Positions 1 to 14,215 of a stretch of DNA of 64,000 nt are shown piece by piece. The notes below the pieces were generated by a model that saw nothing but the letters and a program-made list of their open reading frames with translations, was not told where the DNA came from and did no database searches. How positions within the stretch are numbered: position 1 is the first letter of the stretch; each line of letters opens with the position of its first letter. This DNA comes from Paragonimus westermani (lineage: Eukaryota; Platyhelminthes; Trematoda; Plagiorchiida; Troglotrematidae): positions 62,001 through 126,000 of the forward strand of contig QNGE01001277.1 of NCBI GenBank assembly GCA_008508345.1, in the 5' to 3' direction. Position numbers and translations under genes: made by a program.

Positions 1-3000
1 GATGATAAACTCTGTTGCGGAAATACCGCATTTTTACCTCGTCCATTTGCACCAATGGATGCATGCAGTTTCCAACCTCTCTACCGTCTCACACTGTCTG
101 AGATGTTTGCCTATAGCCATGGTGGTCACGACGGTGGATTGACGGAGCTAAGCGATTTGTTGTGAAATACGCATACACTGCCGCGCAAACGAGCAAGATT
201 GTGTTCACCACAGTGTGTAGGGGGTCATTTGTCAACCTGACCCACCTAAGAGGCTTGTTTTGGATATACAGTTTGGGGGAGTCTTTAGGTTGGAATCCCT
301 GTGGAACGGTTTAGACGTCGGAGTTTGTTATCGGGTGCTCAGATTTGGGATGGTCAGTGAAGGACACAGCTGTCGCTCTTGCTTTGCTGTACTTTCGCAT
401 AGGTTCGCTCGTTTATTGGGATCGATCGCCTAGGTAATCTAAGTTGAATACTGCACAATTTTCGTTAATCGGCTATACAGCTAACTCGCTCTACTTGTAC
501 CTTCTCCCTCTTGCTGACATGACTTCCTAATCGCCCAAGAAATTGAGTTAAACATTAAAGAAATCATTGCGCGTAATTTTGCCCTTTATTTTTTTGTTTA
601 TTTCTGTTCCTATCGCTAATTTTGCTAACACCGTCAACCTTATTGCCACTTATTCCGAGGTGACAAATATTGGAACTATTGCAACTGTTGACGATGTGGC
701 CATGAAAATCCAACTGATCGCTCATGGTTGGTCACCCGCGCATTTTGTGAAGGCCTTTGGGTTGACTAGATCGCTCAGTCTGGAGTTTGTACACACATAT
801 TGCCGTAGTTAACGCCCTGGTAGGAACACGCGTTTAATCGATCCACCTGTTACTTTCCAGTGAATCGGTCAAACTTGAACTTTGTTACGCTCCAGCGAAC
901 TGTGATCATTTGAGTGAAATATGTCTGGAGGGTTGAACGGCATTCGGTTTTCACCCAACCGATTGGTACGTAAACTTGATCAATATGAGCAGTGTTACGT
1001 TGCTTCCTTTACTCTGAGTGAGTAAATATTTAGTTAGTGAACATCAAGTTGTTCAACAGGTTTTTAGCTAAAATCACGCGTTTCGTACTTCAAGTCCGAA
1101 CAGCTACCCTCGTCCATTTTTTCCAGTGATGTGTTTCACTTCCGAAACAGGACAGTTTACAAACATCAGTCTGACTAAATTCTAGTCAGCGAGCAGTAAT
1201 TTTCCAAATGGATATAAAAATCGAGTTTCGTTGTAACAGAAGTTTATCACCCCTTCCGTGTAACTCACCAACGTTAAATCTGTTGAGTGCATTACGTAAG
1301 GACACGGTGAGATCCCGAACAAGGATCTACTCTTCAATGGAGGCCCCTTCGGAAGCTCGGACTGACCGGGTTTTACAGGCAAAACGACAGGGGAGTGACC
1401 AGATATGATCACGTTAATTGCCACGTTCCTGTCGTATAAACAGGTCGGGATCATCATTTTTGGACGCACATCAAGAATATGTGGAAGTAGATGGTTCTGA
1501 GTTCACCTGACCTCTTGTCCCTACTGGGGTGATTCCGAGCTCCTGGTCCCAGGAGCAAAAAAGCATGCCAAAAATACGTCCATATCGGCATTTACTTCCA
1601 GTTTCTGAGGTTAACGAGTACATGCCTACGCTAAATTATCCTCTGTGCTATTAGGGGCCACTCAAGTGAATTGGCCTTCGCTGATCCACGTGCTGAGCTT
1701 CCCTTCAATAGACTAGGTGACCTGTCGAAAAGTTGTGGAAAGTAGCCAGTGTATTGCATTTGTATGTTTCACGAGGATTTTTAGTTGGAAAATGTCACTA
1801 AACGGTCAGTAATTGCCGTATGAGGGTGACCACCAAGAACAACCCCATGAATATTGTGGATCTTTAGCAGATGTCAAATGTGATTCCTCATTGGAGTTAT
1901 CGTATTTTTTTCAACGTCAGCTTTTTAACCAAACTGCTTCGAGTCAAATTTTGACCGTAACTTAAGACATGTTACGGTGTAACTGAAACCTACCTTTGGT
2001 TATGGCAAGCAGCGTTGTAGAGCCCGTTTTAATGTTAGGCCTGCCGCAATACATAATTGATTATGAAGGATTTGATGCATTGCTTAATCCTTTCTATAAA
2101 CGTGAATTGAAAGTCGGTTGCTTGCGGTGGATGGGCACAATTCGCCAATTTTATCTAAAGACACAATATGGTTTGAACCATAGCCCAAACGGAAATATTA
2201 CGATGTTCTTTAACCCACTGATTTAGAACAGCCTATGATATTCATCATGATATACAAGCACACTTGAAATTTGTTCTCTCTAGTTACCTTCACGATAACT
2301 GTTTTTTGCCGCATACATTCTCAGTGCACTTCTTAAGAATGTTTCACTCTACTACAATTAGTCTCCAAAGTAACTTTAACCCATTTATTTGGACATGTAT
2401 TGCATCACGCATTCTAGATGTACGCGCCTTTTTAGAACACGATTTTTCTGTTGATATTGTGCATGATCTTGGCAATGGTACACAGTCGACACTACCAATA
2501 ATTTATTTTAAGGGAAGATTCCTTTTTTGAATCGTTTATGTTCTAGCCGATCACGCGTACTATCTGAATTACCGTCTGACCTTCGGTTCAGTATTGTTTG
2601 TGGTGCTGATGAGACGCAATATAATTCAAAAAGCTGTCACTGGGCGATCAGGTGGAAAAACCATCTACAAGTTAATCACTACCTTAGGGCTAAATGGCAG
2701 ATTGTATTCACCAATTCCTGGAAATACTTGAGCCTAATTAAGAGCAAGACGAACTGGACATGATTTGATGCTGTCCAGATTATCGTAATTGTGAGCCCAT
2801 TGAATGTTAACTGGCTTACACTCGTATGCGGGTCAACACATTTCTTTTTCGGGAGAATTTAGGCACATGTGTGAGGACAGCGTATGTCGAGGCTCTCAAA
2901 CGTGCAATTGTCCATTCTCCCTACTAGACATATCATTGGAAATCAACTCTGTTCGTGGTTTGACGTCACTATCACTTAGCGGAGGAATTTGCCTAATCAA

Positions 3001-3915
3001 ATGGCCTCCTATTAGCCATGATTTCCTAGAAAGTGACGACCATCCTTAGTGCATTGTGGATCTGAATGCGATAAGTGATGACACGTCACCATCCCGAAGT
3101 AGGTTGGGTATTAAGTAGGATACCAATGCAGGCTAGTTTAGTGTGAACTCCAGATTGGCCTACAAGCCAACCGCATGGAGAAGTATCCTATCTGTCATCC
3201 CCAACTCCTACGAACTACTTGAGTTTGCTGTACTATGGTTACTATCTTAGAATATATTACTGTGTACCCCTCCTGCTTTGTTGGCGTACATCACACGATA
3301 TAGATACTTAGTGTTTTTTATTAGTCAACTGAACTTGTGGCTCGGTTTCTGTGATATTTGATTGCTGTAACGAATGAACCGTCTGTGAGCTACATGCAGG
3401 ATTTTTGAGCAAAACTTGTTTTGAAGTTAGTGATCGTTATTTGACTGTGTTGTTCGAAAACGAATCGGTCTTTTTATTAATCTTCAAGATCATGACAAAT
3501 GTAAAGTACACGTAAACAGCTTTTGTGGGATCAGTCAGAATTCACGGCTATACGCAGTCTATCATGGCAGCTGTCAATTGGGGGCGGAAGAAGACTAAAG
3601 GTCTTTTCGTATAAAACTGGTTCTCTAGATATGTCAGTAATGGTTATCAATTTATTCGGCTTATAATCAAGTGAACTCTGCACAGAATTTGACCGTCAGC
3701 AAGTACCAGCCAATAGTGCGGTATCCCAAACAATTCAATGAGGGAGAGTTCACACGAGAGTTCGTAGTTACAATTCAGAACATGTTACGTGTAACAAGCT
3801 GAGAACTGCTCGACCAGTATTTAATGCAACGAATACATGGGGATCGATTTAAAGCACCTACAGGGCGATAGTCTGACCGATGAGATATAGGCCTAGGAGA
3901 AGTTGAAATTGATGT
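1..3915. other. Gene-free stretch, nothing recognised
   Basis: I see no recognisable domain, RNA or repeat here. Several open frames of 60 to 90 codons occur (for example 567-812, and four consecutive ones between 1996 and 3049 on the plus strand). They show no family signature and no convincing splice signals, and are the length expected by chance. The first, at 567-812, starts with a hydrophobic stretch but the downstream part is not recognisable. A perfect short hairpin lies at 1539-1556. Confidence 0.6.
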
Positions 3916-3932
3916 TATGCAGGCCACTGGCC

Positions 3933-4004
3933 GTGGACGGGTAGCCGGGCGGTAGAGTAGGGGTCCGTATGTTAGGAACCAGTGGTTCGAACTTTCCGGT
4001 GGAC
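3933..4004 (+). repeat. tRNA-like, possible SINE head
   Basis: The segment has an A-box-like stretch (TAGCCGGGCGG) followed about 35 bases later by a B-box-like stretch (GGTTCGAAC at 3984-3992), the layout of an internal RNA polymerase III promoter in tRNAs and tRNA-derived SINEs. It does not fold into a tidy cloverleaf by eye, so I do not call a tRNA gene. I found no second copy of this version in the window. A decayed tRNA-derived repeat is the likeliest reading. Confidence 0.3.
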
Positions 4005-4079
4005 CTCTTGTCAACGCACTCTCAGTTTCATTTGTAGTAATTCGGACATAGTTCTCCTTGATTCCAGCTAAAATCAACA

Positions 4080-7000
4080 GCCTAAATACAGGATAAACTC
4101 CCTGTTCAGGGAAATGGGGCAGATGTATAACATATAGATGAGGTTGTAGGTGGACTTGCCGATTCTAGTTCATTCGAGGGAACATTAAATGTTTAAACGT
4201 AAGGGGCATACCACTTGCTTATGTGATTATCCTTCCCTTTGGCTTACATCACGTAGAATATATTCCTTTTTTAGTCGCTGCACAATTTTGACAAAATTAC
4301 TTTGATCGACGTTCCTTAGTTTGTTCATGATTGCAACTGACAAACGATGGCAGAGACCTATGCTACTGATATCCCCCCAAAGCTCATATTTTGCGCTGCA
4401 TGTCCAGCAGGTTGGTAATTAAAAACAACCAGCGTTCGGGCCAAATTTTGGCTATCGTGCAGACTGGAGGTAAAATCTGGATCCCACTGTCCACCGGTTT
4501 TGTATTTCGTTGGAGTAAACATCTATCGTTTAAGGACATCTGATGACAGCGAAGTTAGGACACGGTACACGCGATCGAACTGACCCTCGTTGACCTGAGA
4601 GGTTTATGAACATGTGTGAAAATAGCCCGGGCAACTAATTCCTGAAGCACAGTCGATGTCTGGGCGGCGAAGCCAACAGAGCGGCGGGTGACCTGGCAGC
4701 AATTCGGATGAAGGCAAGGTGTGAAAGCCGAGTTAAACCTGTCCGAATGGGGTCGAACATGAGACGCCGTTTACTGGCAAAGTAACTTGGCTACCAGCTG
4801 CCACGGCAACCATCTGTCTCAGGCAGTGACTGCCTGCTGAAATCGAAATCGGAAGACACACACATGCATTTGGGCTGGTCGAAGGTTGTATTTCATTAGA
4901 TTTTATTTTATTCAAATCGTCCAAAATCTGGCAAATCGCTCCAGCTTAGATGAGGACAAATCAGTCAAATTTATATAATCGTAGAGAATAATTTTCGTCT
5001 CATCGGTATTTAACAGGTTGAATTGTTATGCGCTTACTGTAGATAACTTATGAAACAAGTAATGAAGATAACAGATAATGACGGCAAACTTAATTTGGTG
5101 GTGGGCCGTTAGTAACATTGCCATCATCGACAACAACGTGCATGCATGCTTAACTGTCGTGCGATCATATCGAGGAAAACACACCCTAATTTACATATAT
5201 AGGTTCATATCATTTCACGCTATAAGGTAAAGAATATGCAGGGTTCAATACTGCTCAATTGAAATATTAAACCATCTGTCCAATCTTCGCAGCCTCCCGT
5301 AAACAATCACGGGAAAATGGACTTAATCAGTTCCCTTGCAACACAATAATCCTTATTCATTATTTAAAGAAAACATTGGGCACGCACACAGTTGGCAAAT
5401 TCCATCTAGTCCAAGCCCACATTATCCGACTTTTAAGTACCTAATTTGATCCACTGGATTGTTCGGCCAAAAAAGAATACACCCAGGCTCTTCAACAAAA
5501 GACAACACTTCCAGAATGAGTAACTTCGATATTTTGTTTTAACAGGCGATGAATGGCAGTATCATGCAATCTACAAAAGTTTTGATACTATGGTCGGTGG
5601 TGGTCACCGAAGTCCAACGAACAACGTTTTACACACAGGTTTTGCGGTATACCTGTCGACTGCCCAGTGATAGTTGGTTCCGTTGTAAGACCGGAGTGTA
5701 CGTAAGGTGATTGCCCCAAAATTAAAACTCTCAGAGTTAACTACCAACCAACTTTACACAGTTGTGAAGGTCCTGGAAAACAATGCGTCCCAAAATGTTT
5801 AAGGAAGCCCGTATTACTTTCTTACAACAAACCTTGCACATCTGATTCCATCCGGTCGTCCATAAAAGGGTGGCGTATGACGAAGTGTAAACTACAGACA
5901 AGCTGTTGTTAAACTGCAATGCCTTGCACCGCTGGACTACCAACTGACAACTTTCATTCCACACAGCCCAGTACGAGGTAAACCAACCGTGTCACACAGG
6001 TTGCACTGGATACCGCTATACCCCTACACACAAAACGGAGCCCATGTAAGTCTGTTTCAAGCAGCCTTAGCCTACCTCCCACAGTGTACTTCAGTGGCCC
6101 GGTATCCGAGTTCGTTCCTAGAGTGGCTCACCAGGCTGTTCACAATGTTTCTAATGAGTTGTTTTTATTTATGTACAAATTTTGGTGCTTCATTATATGG
6201 AGTAAAACATCCAACCAAGCTTACAGCATTTCTCATGAAAATCCATGATTTTAACGGGGAGGATCAACGGGAAAGCACAGAGCGAGGCGCAACACGGTTC
6301 TGATTACCTGACAAGGACAGATTGCATCAGCTAGGACTGCGTTGAAACAACCTTAACAGGTCGGACCAGTGTGTAACATATAAGATAGTCAAACAAACTA
6401 ATTACCCGTTAGGAAATAGGCTTTACTTATCCAAGATCAGTTTAAAACTGTGAGTAACTTGCAAGCTGATCGTCAAACAACCAAACATTACGAACGTTGC
6501 GTTAACTCGCGTTATCTAAATTACAAACCACCGAATTGCGTCTGGTAGGTCAGCAAACGGGCGTAAAATTACACACCTACTGCTCTCAGTCAGCTACCTC
6601 AATCAGCCTTCAAAGACCACCAGACTGAAGCGAGCTGTTCGTGCGTTTCGGTGGAGCCGCCTTGTCACCTCACTGTCAGGTAACAAACGAGGAACCTGTA
6701 ATTGACTAACACACGTTTGTTCATGGAGTGTTCACTCCTACAGAGTACACAACACATAAGAAGATCAGGCAGTATGGTCATTAAGCAAAGAAATTAGAAG
6801 ATGCCATGCTCACATCGCAATCATCAGGAATTCATTCTTCCTCAATGTTAATGGACGCATTCTCTGCTCTGCATTGTGAGTTTATTACACTTCTGTCTTC
6901 GTAATATTCAACAGGTCAGGATCACGGCAATATAACCGTCGTCGGTTTAACTAGTTTCCTGAAGTAACCACATGATTTGTTGCTTGTCTCGGTATGCACC

Positions 7001-7274
7001 GAATGACTACTCACATAAATGGGTTTTTCCACACAGTGTTGCACACGGTGTCGACCGCAATCTGGGAGGTTGAGGAAACTTTGGTTCTTACATAAGTTCC
7101 ATATCACTTAACGTTACGCATCGATTGCTCCCTCCAAGGTGACCTGTACTTCCGGTTCCACTAAGAACTCAAGAGGTTCAGTTTGGTATCGCTAACTGAA
7201 ATTACGTATATCCGCTGTGCATTTCAGAGTAACTCAAGTGAGGCAAATTAAACCAAGTGTCCAGAACAACTGTA
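4080..7274. other. Gene-free stretch, nothing recognised
   Basis: No open frame here carries a recognisable motif and I see no repeat shared with other parts of the window. The longest frame (5989-6303, plus) has no family signature. Confidence 0.55.
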
Positions 7275-7455
7275 NNNNNNNNNNNNNNNNNNNNNNNNNN
7301 NNNNNNNNNNNNNNNNNNNNNNNNNNNNNNNNNNNNNNNNNNNNNNNNNNNNNNNNNNNNNNNNNNNNNNNNNNNNNNNNNNNNNNNNNNNNNNNNNNNN
7401 NNNNNNNNNNNNNNNNNNNNNNNNNNNNNNNNNNNNNNNNNNNNNNNNNNNNNNN
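7275..7455. other. Assembly gap (181 N)
   Basis: A run of 181 N. Any open frame drawn across it is meaningless. Sequence on the two sides shows no obvious shared repeat. Confidence 0.99.
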
Positions 7456-10400
7456 GAGGTCAGTAAGAAGGATATGGAGAGTGGGGAGCATGCGAATGAC
7501 GAGATGAGGGCAAATTAGCTTGAGTGGCAGAATGATTGCGTGCCAAGAGAGAGCTTCATTTACGAGCCATCGTGTGCACAACAAGCACTCGCACAGTTCA
7601 CATGAAACAGACGATTGAAGTGTGAGTTCGAGTACTGGTTCACATCACCGGAATTATCCCGGTGACCATGTCACTTGAATACCCGACTAGGTCCACTGGG
7701 CTTAACCAGATTATGCACACACCACACCTCAGATATGCGGTGCTTACAAATTCACATGTACTATTCACTGCATGCATATTAGTTAACGATGTCAACATCT
7801 CCAGTATATTGCCGTACGCAGTCACAACCCAACAAACACGAAATAAACCAGGATTGGTGGAGCAAATGTGGACAGTGAAATCGACAGACGACAATCGAAC
7901 AGCTTGATCACACTGCAGCACACGCTACTAGCACACGTTAGCATGCCTCAATAATACGACTTGGCTGTTGATTAGGCTCATACATCTGATCCTCACCATT
8001 CAATCACATGGTGTGTGAACGTGTCCGATTTGCCAGATCGACGCCTCATTCTTATCGTCACCCATGCTGAGCCTAGAACCAATGTGAACGACTGTGCAGT
8101 TTGAATTGAAACGAATTATCCGTTATCACCATATCCAGCCTATACAACCTCAGTCTCACTTGAACACCTTGATCGCTCTAGCTGGCGGAAACTAGAAAAC
8201 CAACAGGCCACATTGCATGTCAAAAGCTCAAACATATGTATTGCAAACAGTGCGAATTTGACGCCAATTTTCCTTCAACCCATCGACTGTTGTGTTGCAC
8301 ACGCGCGTGATCGAGTGTCAGCATGTTATCAACCACGTGATGCGTGCATGACAGCGCTGAATTGCTGACAGATAGGTACGTGATACTCAATCGGTGAGGC
8401 TTCTTCACACTGGGTTGGCCGTTGCAACTGCTTTCACACCAATTCACTGCGTGGCCAGGCGAACAATTACGTGCTGTTCTGAGCATGTCTAGACTGAGCA
8501 GTTTTTAGATGATCTGAGAATAGGCAATGGCAACGATTTGTCCGCATTGGTATTTGCAAGTGAATTTTGTTAAAGTTGGACCTTGATTAATTGAGTATAA
8601 ACGTCAGTCCGTGCTAAGTAACAAGTTTTACATAGGACGTATGAAGCTTGGAACAATCAGACGTCCTGCTAAACCGTAAGGGATTCCTGTTACCAACCTA
8701 TCCTTAATGCAATCAGTGAACATTACATTATTAAACGCAAGTGGTAATGTTGCGCGTTCTCATTCATGCACGACTACCGAAAATTGATCATAAGCTGACC
8801 GTACTAAATAGCAATAAAAAACGACAAACAACACCTGACATCACGCAATCCACCCGGCTGCATCGCTAGCGTGTTCCTATAGCGAACCACTTTTCTCCTA
8901 GCGGAAACACAATCTGTGCGCTTTTCCTGTTTGTTTTTAGGTGGCGCTACAACTAACATTGACATCATCAGATGCCATTCGGTAATTTGAACCAAACGAA
9001 ACGTACACAAGTAAGAAAAACACGTACACAGCCACATGGGGTTGCAAAATGGATGTTAGTTCCATGCATATTTCTGAATGTATTAACCACGGCGTATTGC
9101 TTAAATATGGCGTCAGGGGTCAAACTTCCCAAGGCCTTACATGAAGACTTTTCCCGCTGTTTACCATGCACTTTCAAATGCAACAGATGGTAGTAACTAT
9201 GTCCAGCGAAAGGACAAATTATCTGCCCCTGAAAATGACCTTGTCGTTTCAAGCACCACTTGCCCCGATTCAAGTCATTACTCAAGAAATCTGACTGCCC
9301 GCCCGCGAACAACTGGTCCGCACTCATTTTGTGATAAGTGGGCACCACACACCAATATATTCGGCTGGTACTGAGATATGTAGAAAATTAATGCAAGTTC
9401 CTGTGGTAGAAATTGGAATAGATACAGTTAATGGGAACTTCTGTATTCACTATCCTTTGTTCGGTTCCAGTGGCCACAGCATTCTATTTGAAAGTCTGCA
9501 GTCAATTTATTACAACCTATCTTTGTTTGAAAGGGATTCCTGATTCACGAAGTGGAAACCGTGCCATAAAAATGTGGTGTTACTGGCCTACCTCAACACA
9601 CCTTATGAGCCTTGTCGGTAATTCAGATGTGCCTGACCGAACCTGAGCGGTATAGAGCTCGTGGAGTTTCGGTCAAGATTTTCGGCTCGTTAGCATGACC
9701 AGTGGAACTTTGCTTCCAGTCCGTACAATACCGGTGGCTTTAACAAGACCGCAACCAGAATCGAACACTTCCCTTTTAATTGAGTTAGTGGGAGACTCCG
9801 TACAAAGCAGACTGTCGAATGCGAGTGGCATTCAGTTTTCTTCAGTCAACTGCCCAAGGAAAGTTCGCAAGGAATGGCCATTTTGACAATGGCCAACGCA
9901 CCGAAGTGTTGTGACTATGCACCGCGTAGAATGTTAGTGACACTAAATCATTTGCTTTTTTTAAGACTCTTCCCATCTCACACGCAGCGTAAGCTTTTCG
10001 AACCACTGAGAGTGTTCGTGGCTTCGTAGCTTTTCACAAAGTAGGAAACGTGAGATAGTTCTGTGTTTGTAGTCCTATTTGACTCGTGATTGGGGGCATA
10101 CGGGCTGCGAGATTTTAATAGGCTGGTCATTTCCTACCGCTGTGATTTACCCGTCATCTGGCCACTGATCATGGTTACAGCCCTCACTCTTAATCTAATA
10201 CACAAGATCGTTAGTAACGCCGCTTAGTGTGTGTGTGATATAGTGTGTGATATAGCAAATCTTGGTAACTTTTAGTGGGGGCAATTTCGAGTCACTCTAT
10301 TCACAAACAGCAGGTTAATTGTTTCCAGTTGTGTAACTGTGTTGCAAGACGTGCGAAACGGAGGCGCAAAAGTGTTAATCGGATTAGCCGAATCCGTTAC

Positions 10401-13400
10401 GTAATGTCTCAAGACGTGCAAGGTTCGAAATGTGAAGGATTTCTCACCCCCAAGTGGTTGATCTGTCAGTGCGTTCCCATGGGTAGCGAAACCAGTTACC
10501 GAGACGGTTCCGGCAAGAACCGCTGTGGGATTAACGATATAAGAAATAAAAATCTGAAGAGTGGAGCCCTTTAGCAGTGGTTTATACAATTGGATATAGT
10601 GGTCGTGCTCCACATAGTTGAGTCACAACCGATGATCAAGTGTTAAATGACAGGAGGCGTTATTCAATGATATAAGTTTCGAGTTTTACTATTTGTCGTT
10701 CGCAGCGATTTCCACGGTTCATTTAAGGCTATCCGTTTACAACGGTTACTCTCACAAGTGTTCGAAATATTGCAAATAATGCTAAATGTTCACTTCCAAC
10801 CGCAGGCATCACCAACCACTTTTGGTTACCATTTATTGTGGAAAACCACCCAAAAACCACACTAGTAACAATGTTAGCTCTATATGGAAGTCTTGGTTAA
10901 AGTAGTTAAACGGACGATTGATTTTATTGGCAGCGGTGGATAACATTCAAGACTGTTATTGGTTTATTTGTTTTCTATTCACTAACAGCTACACATCATC
11001 TACCATCCAACTTCGCAAACGTAAACTTCTAATAATGTTAACGTGTGTGTCCTATTGTTGGTACTTAGGATTGTCAGGTCATCGGTGTTGATCAGTGGTA
11101 CTGTTCGAAAGTAATCGAAACTTGACAGGATGATGAGAACTCTTAACTATTGGTCTCTGGACGACCAGTCGTTTTACAACTCGAACAGCTTTGATGTTCA
11201 CAGCGGTCGCCACCTAAATTACACTGTTACTGTCTGTTAACAAATGCGCAATCTTGTTTTGAACTGGACAAATTAAGGTCGAGGATATAGACAGAATTTT
11301 TGGGAATGTCCACTGCGGAACTTGATTTGCAGCTATCGGATTCACAATCCTTTTTTACCTGCTGAAAATAGCCAAGGATCGTTCACTAGAAAAGTATGGC
11401 TCTTAGGAGAATCACGTAAGTACAAAAGCCAACGACATTTTAAAAGAGTTGACCGTAGTTAAAAAATCATTAACAAGCCACGTCATACGCGGCGGTCCTC
11501 CTCGTCCTAAGCAAGAATGAGCGTTTAGTGCGTTAGACTCTGGAGTTAGAGCATTACACGGAAAAACCATGGTGCACCAAGAAATTTTTCCGTTAGAAGT
11601 TGTCTGTGCTGAAAGACTACCAAGTCATTGGTCACAGCTGAATAGGTTAGGAGGTTTAAAGTCTAATTCGATCGACACCTATGTGAGAAAAACTTGACAG
11701 CAAAGACCTCTTGGTCACCCTCGTAACTAACCCCTATATGTTCATCAGATATTTGTAAGAACGATGGTAAACTTTGTGCATACCGTTCGCTTTCTCTGCA
11801 TATCCTTTTATCTTCATCCGTTTACTTCGTTACCTATGTAAACCGTTTAACAAAGAAAACAGAGCACAAGCAGATATCTTTATCCATCGCACACAAACCT
11901 ATGCACCTCTAATCTCTAACGATCGCTTGTACTGTTTGCCGTTAATGTAGAGAATCTGAACTTCTTAAAGAATCCTATGGACCTCCTCCGGGGCATTCGG
12001 AGTGCACTTTTATGTGAACATCTTTTTGTCCACTCGCACCGTTTGCGAACAAAATGACCTGTGTTGAATGTCAATGGTGCTATTTCGACTCACACCGTAA
12101 TGCAACGGATTGATAGAAAGAAAATCTTTTCAAGTCTTTCTTACTGCCGTGCTCCTAGGTTTTAGATCTGCACTTCCCATCGTATGGTCTTCTCGTCCTC
12201 GCATTCGGTTGATATTCATTTTCAGGTAACCTGTCTTTGCTGTATGTAGTTCGACTTGTAAACAACAGCGCAGACTATTTGGCTTTTTAAAGGAATGAAT
12301 CAGTAGTCGGACCTGAGATGGAAAACTAGGGGTTGCGTATACCTTCCGTGGACGATCTGTTACATTTGGGCGGGGTTAAATAATACACACGCAGTTAACT
12401 GTTAGACATTTAAAACAGGTATCACCAGAGGGGATGGTAAAGTGTGCAGCTGTACACCAAAACCTAGATTGCATCACTCCTAAAAAATAGAGGCCCCTGT
12501 CTTTTACCACCACGGTTGCCGTTATATTCTAAATTTAATATTCCCTTCCGTTTGTCCGAACGGAAAACAGCTACAGTTTACAAGTTACATGTGTCGTATA
12601 CGATCACGTGATATTGACCCCAGGCAAGTCTACTCATAATTAAGAACTGCACTGCTGTTTGCTCAAATGATGAACGAAAAGTGTTGATTTCAATATCCAG
12701 TACAATGAAATTAACATATTTCTAACACAAACCTAGTAGATATTTCGCAATAAGCTTCGGTAATCCACAGACAACAGAGCGAGCGACAATGGCCACGGCT
12801 CACTGTTGAAGGCGAAATGTTAACTCACTAAAACTTGGTTTTCGCTTACACCAACGGTAACACTGTGTGAGTTTCGTATGGGTAATTTGGCGTACATGTA
12901 AACATTGTTGTTTACGCAAGTGACTGCGATCTTGGCATTCCGAAACGGTAAGTAACCTAGATAGCCTAGAGCACATATTCAGTACCAGCGTGAAGAACTA
13001 AATGTCAGCATGATGACCAACTGACTGGAATTCAATGGCCAGTAAAACGGGGTTACTGATCGTGCGTGTCTCCCTACACAAACCCCCTCACTGACAAATA
13101 TTTCGACGGTGTTGCGTTCAATGTGGAGTGGTGATGGATGGATTAAATGAATAGGTCAGTTAGCCTAAAACTCATTCTTTGTTAGTTAATTCTTCAAAGT
13201 GTATGAATGTCTTAATTTCTTACGTCATGGGTAAAAAGAAATGATAAATGCGGGTACACCACTTGTCGTGATATGGTTATACTGGGACATTCTACTGTCA
13301 GTCGTTTAGGATTTTTCACTGAGCTACTGCCTGAAATGATCCCACCACATGTTTAGTATCCTGCAAGAAACAAATGGTTATCAGTTTCTGTTTTACAACT

Positions 13401-14057
13401 TAGGTATTTTATCGTCTTCGCCCTGTGCTCTTAAGTGTTCGTGTGCGTACCGACTGGATGGATTAACCACCTGTTATGTCTTTCTGTTTGGTAGCCAACA
13501 ATCCCAAATTAATCTCCTGATCACCGAAGCATTTATCATAAATGAACTGTATCTTTTGGTCTTATTTTTAGATTGTATGGTTACACAACGTTCTACTACC
13601 ACCATATAGCTGATGTTTAAAAAGTCAACTTATCCTGCGTCTCTTGTGCGTGTTCCATCCTCCGAAACCAGATCCATGGGCTCCACCTAATTTTTTTGGA
13701 ATTGTTTGTCCTCATGCCATAGCATATTTATTGATATGTACAATTTGACCTTATCACAAATCTACTTTCTTGTAAACAGTCGTGTCTTCTTGCTTTTGCT
13801 TGTTTATCGCTAGGTTGGCCACATAAGCATGTTGACTCATTATACTTCTTAATACTGTATGTCGATAGTTGTCTAAGCCCACACAGAAGGGCGGCAACGT
13901 TGTGCCCCAGTTTGGTCCGGATGGGTCAAACAGCTTGCACGCTTCAACTCTCGGTATCTCTCTACCCCGTAAAGTGGTCAAATGGTAACTTTGATTACTT
14001 TTATTCTATTAGGTGAACATCACTCACAACTTATCGAAGTCCTTGCATTCTCATAAT
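7456..14057. other. Gene-free stretch, nothing recognised
   Basis: This 6.6 kb stretch has only short open frames without recognisable motifs. The longest pair overlap on opposite strands at 10272-10613 and at 8968-9374 and cannot both be real. A small tandem duplication of a GTGTGTGATATA unit lies near 10230-10256. Otherwise I see nothing. Confidence 0.5.
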
Positions 14058-14215
14058 CGGTCCCCTTTAAAAAAGAGGTGGTAGGCACGAGGTTCGCTCT
14101 TGATAGGGCCTGCCAGTAGCTAAGATCTCTGCCACGACCGGAATTTGAACTCCGGTCACACTTTACTGAGGTAGTAATGTTGACCAATGTGTCAATGATC
14201 TCACACTAGGCACGA
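14058..14215 (-). repeat. tRNA-derived SINE, diverged copy
   Basis: Read on the minus strand this matches the SINE at 55050-55225. It has a GTGCCTAGTGTGAG start, an A-box-like ACACATTGGTCAAC, a B-box GGAGTTCAAATTCC, then CGGTCGTGGCA and a body ending in a CCTCTTTTTTAAAGGGG stretch that aligns with CTTCTTTTCGAAAGAGG in the other copies. The body differs at many positions, so it is an old copy or another subfamily. Confidence 0.65.

Noticed and set aside
567..812. 81-codon frame with a hydrophobic, signal-peptide-like start
   Set aside because: No recognised downstream domain, no splice context, length within chance expectation.
1539..1556. Perfect hairpin GCTCCTGG/CCAGGAGC followed by A residues
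   Set aside because: Looks like a bacterial terminator only superficially; the setting is eukaryotic and no gene ends here.
1996..3049. Four consecutive plus-strand frames that might be one broken gene
   Set aside because: No shared family signature across them and no retroelement motif; probably chance in a relatively AT-rich stretch.
7217..7584. Open frames running through the N gap
   Set aside because: They are open only because N codons are not read as stops.
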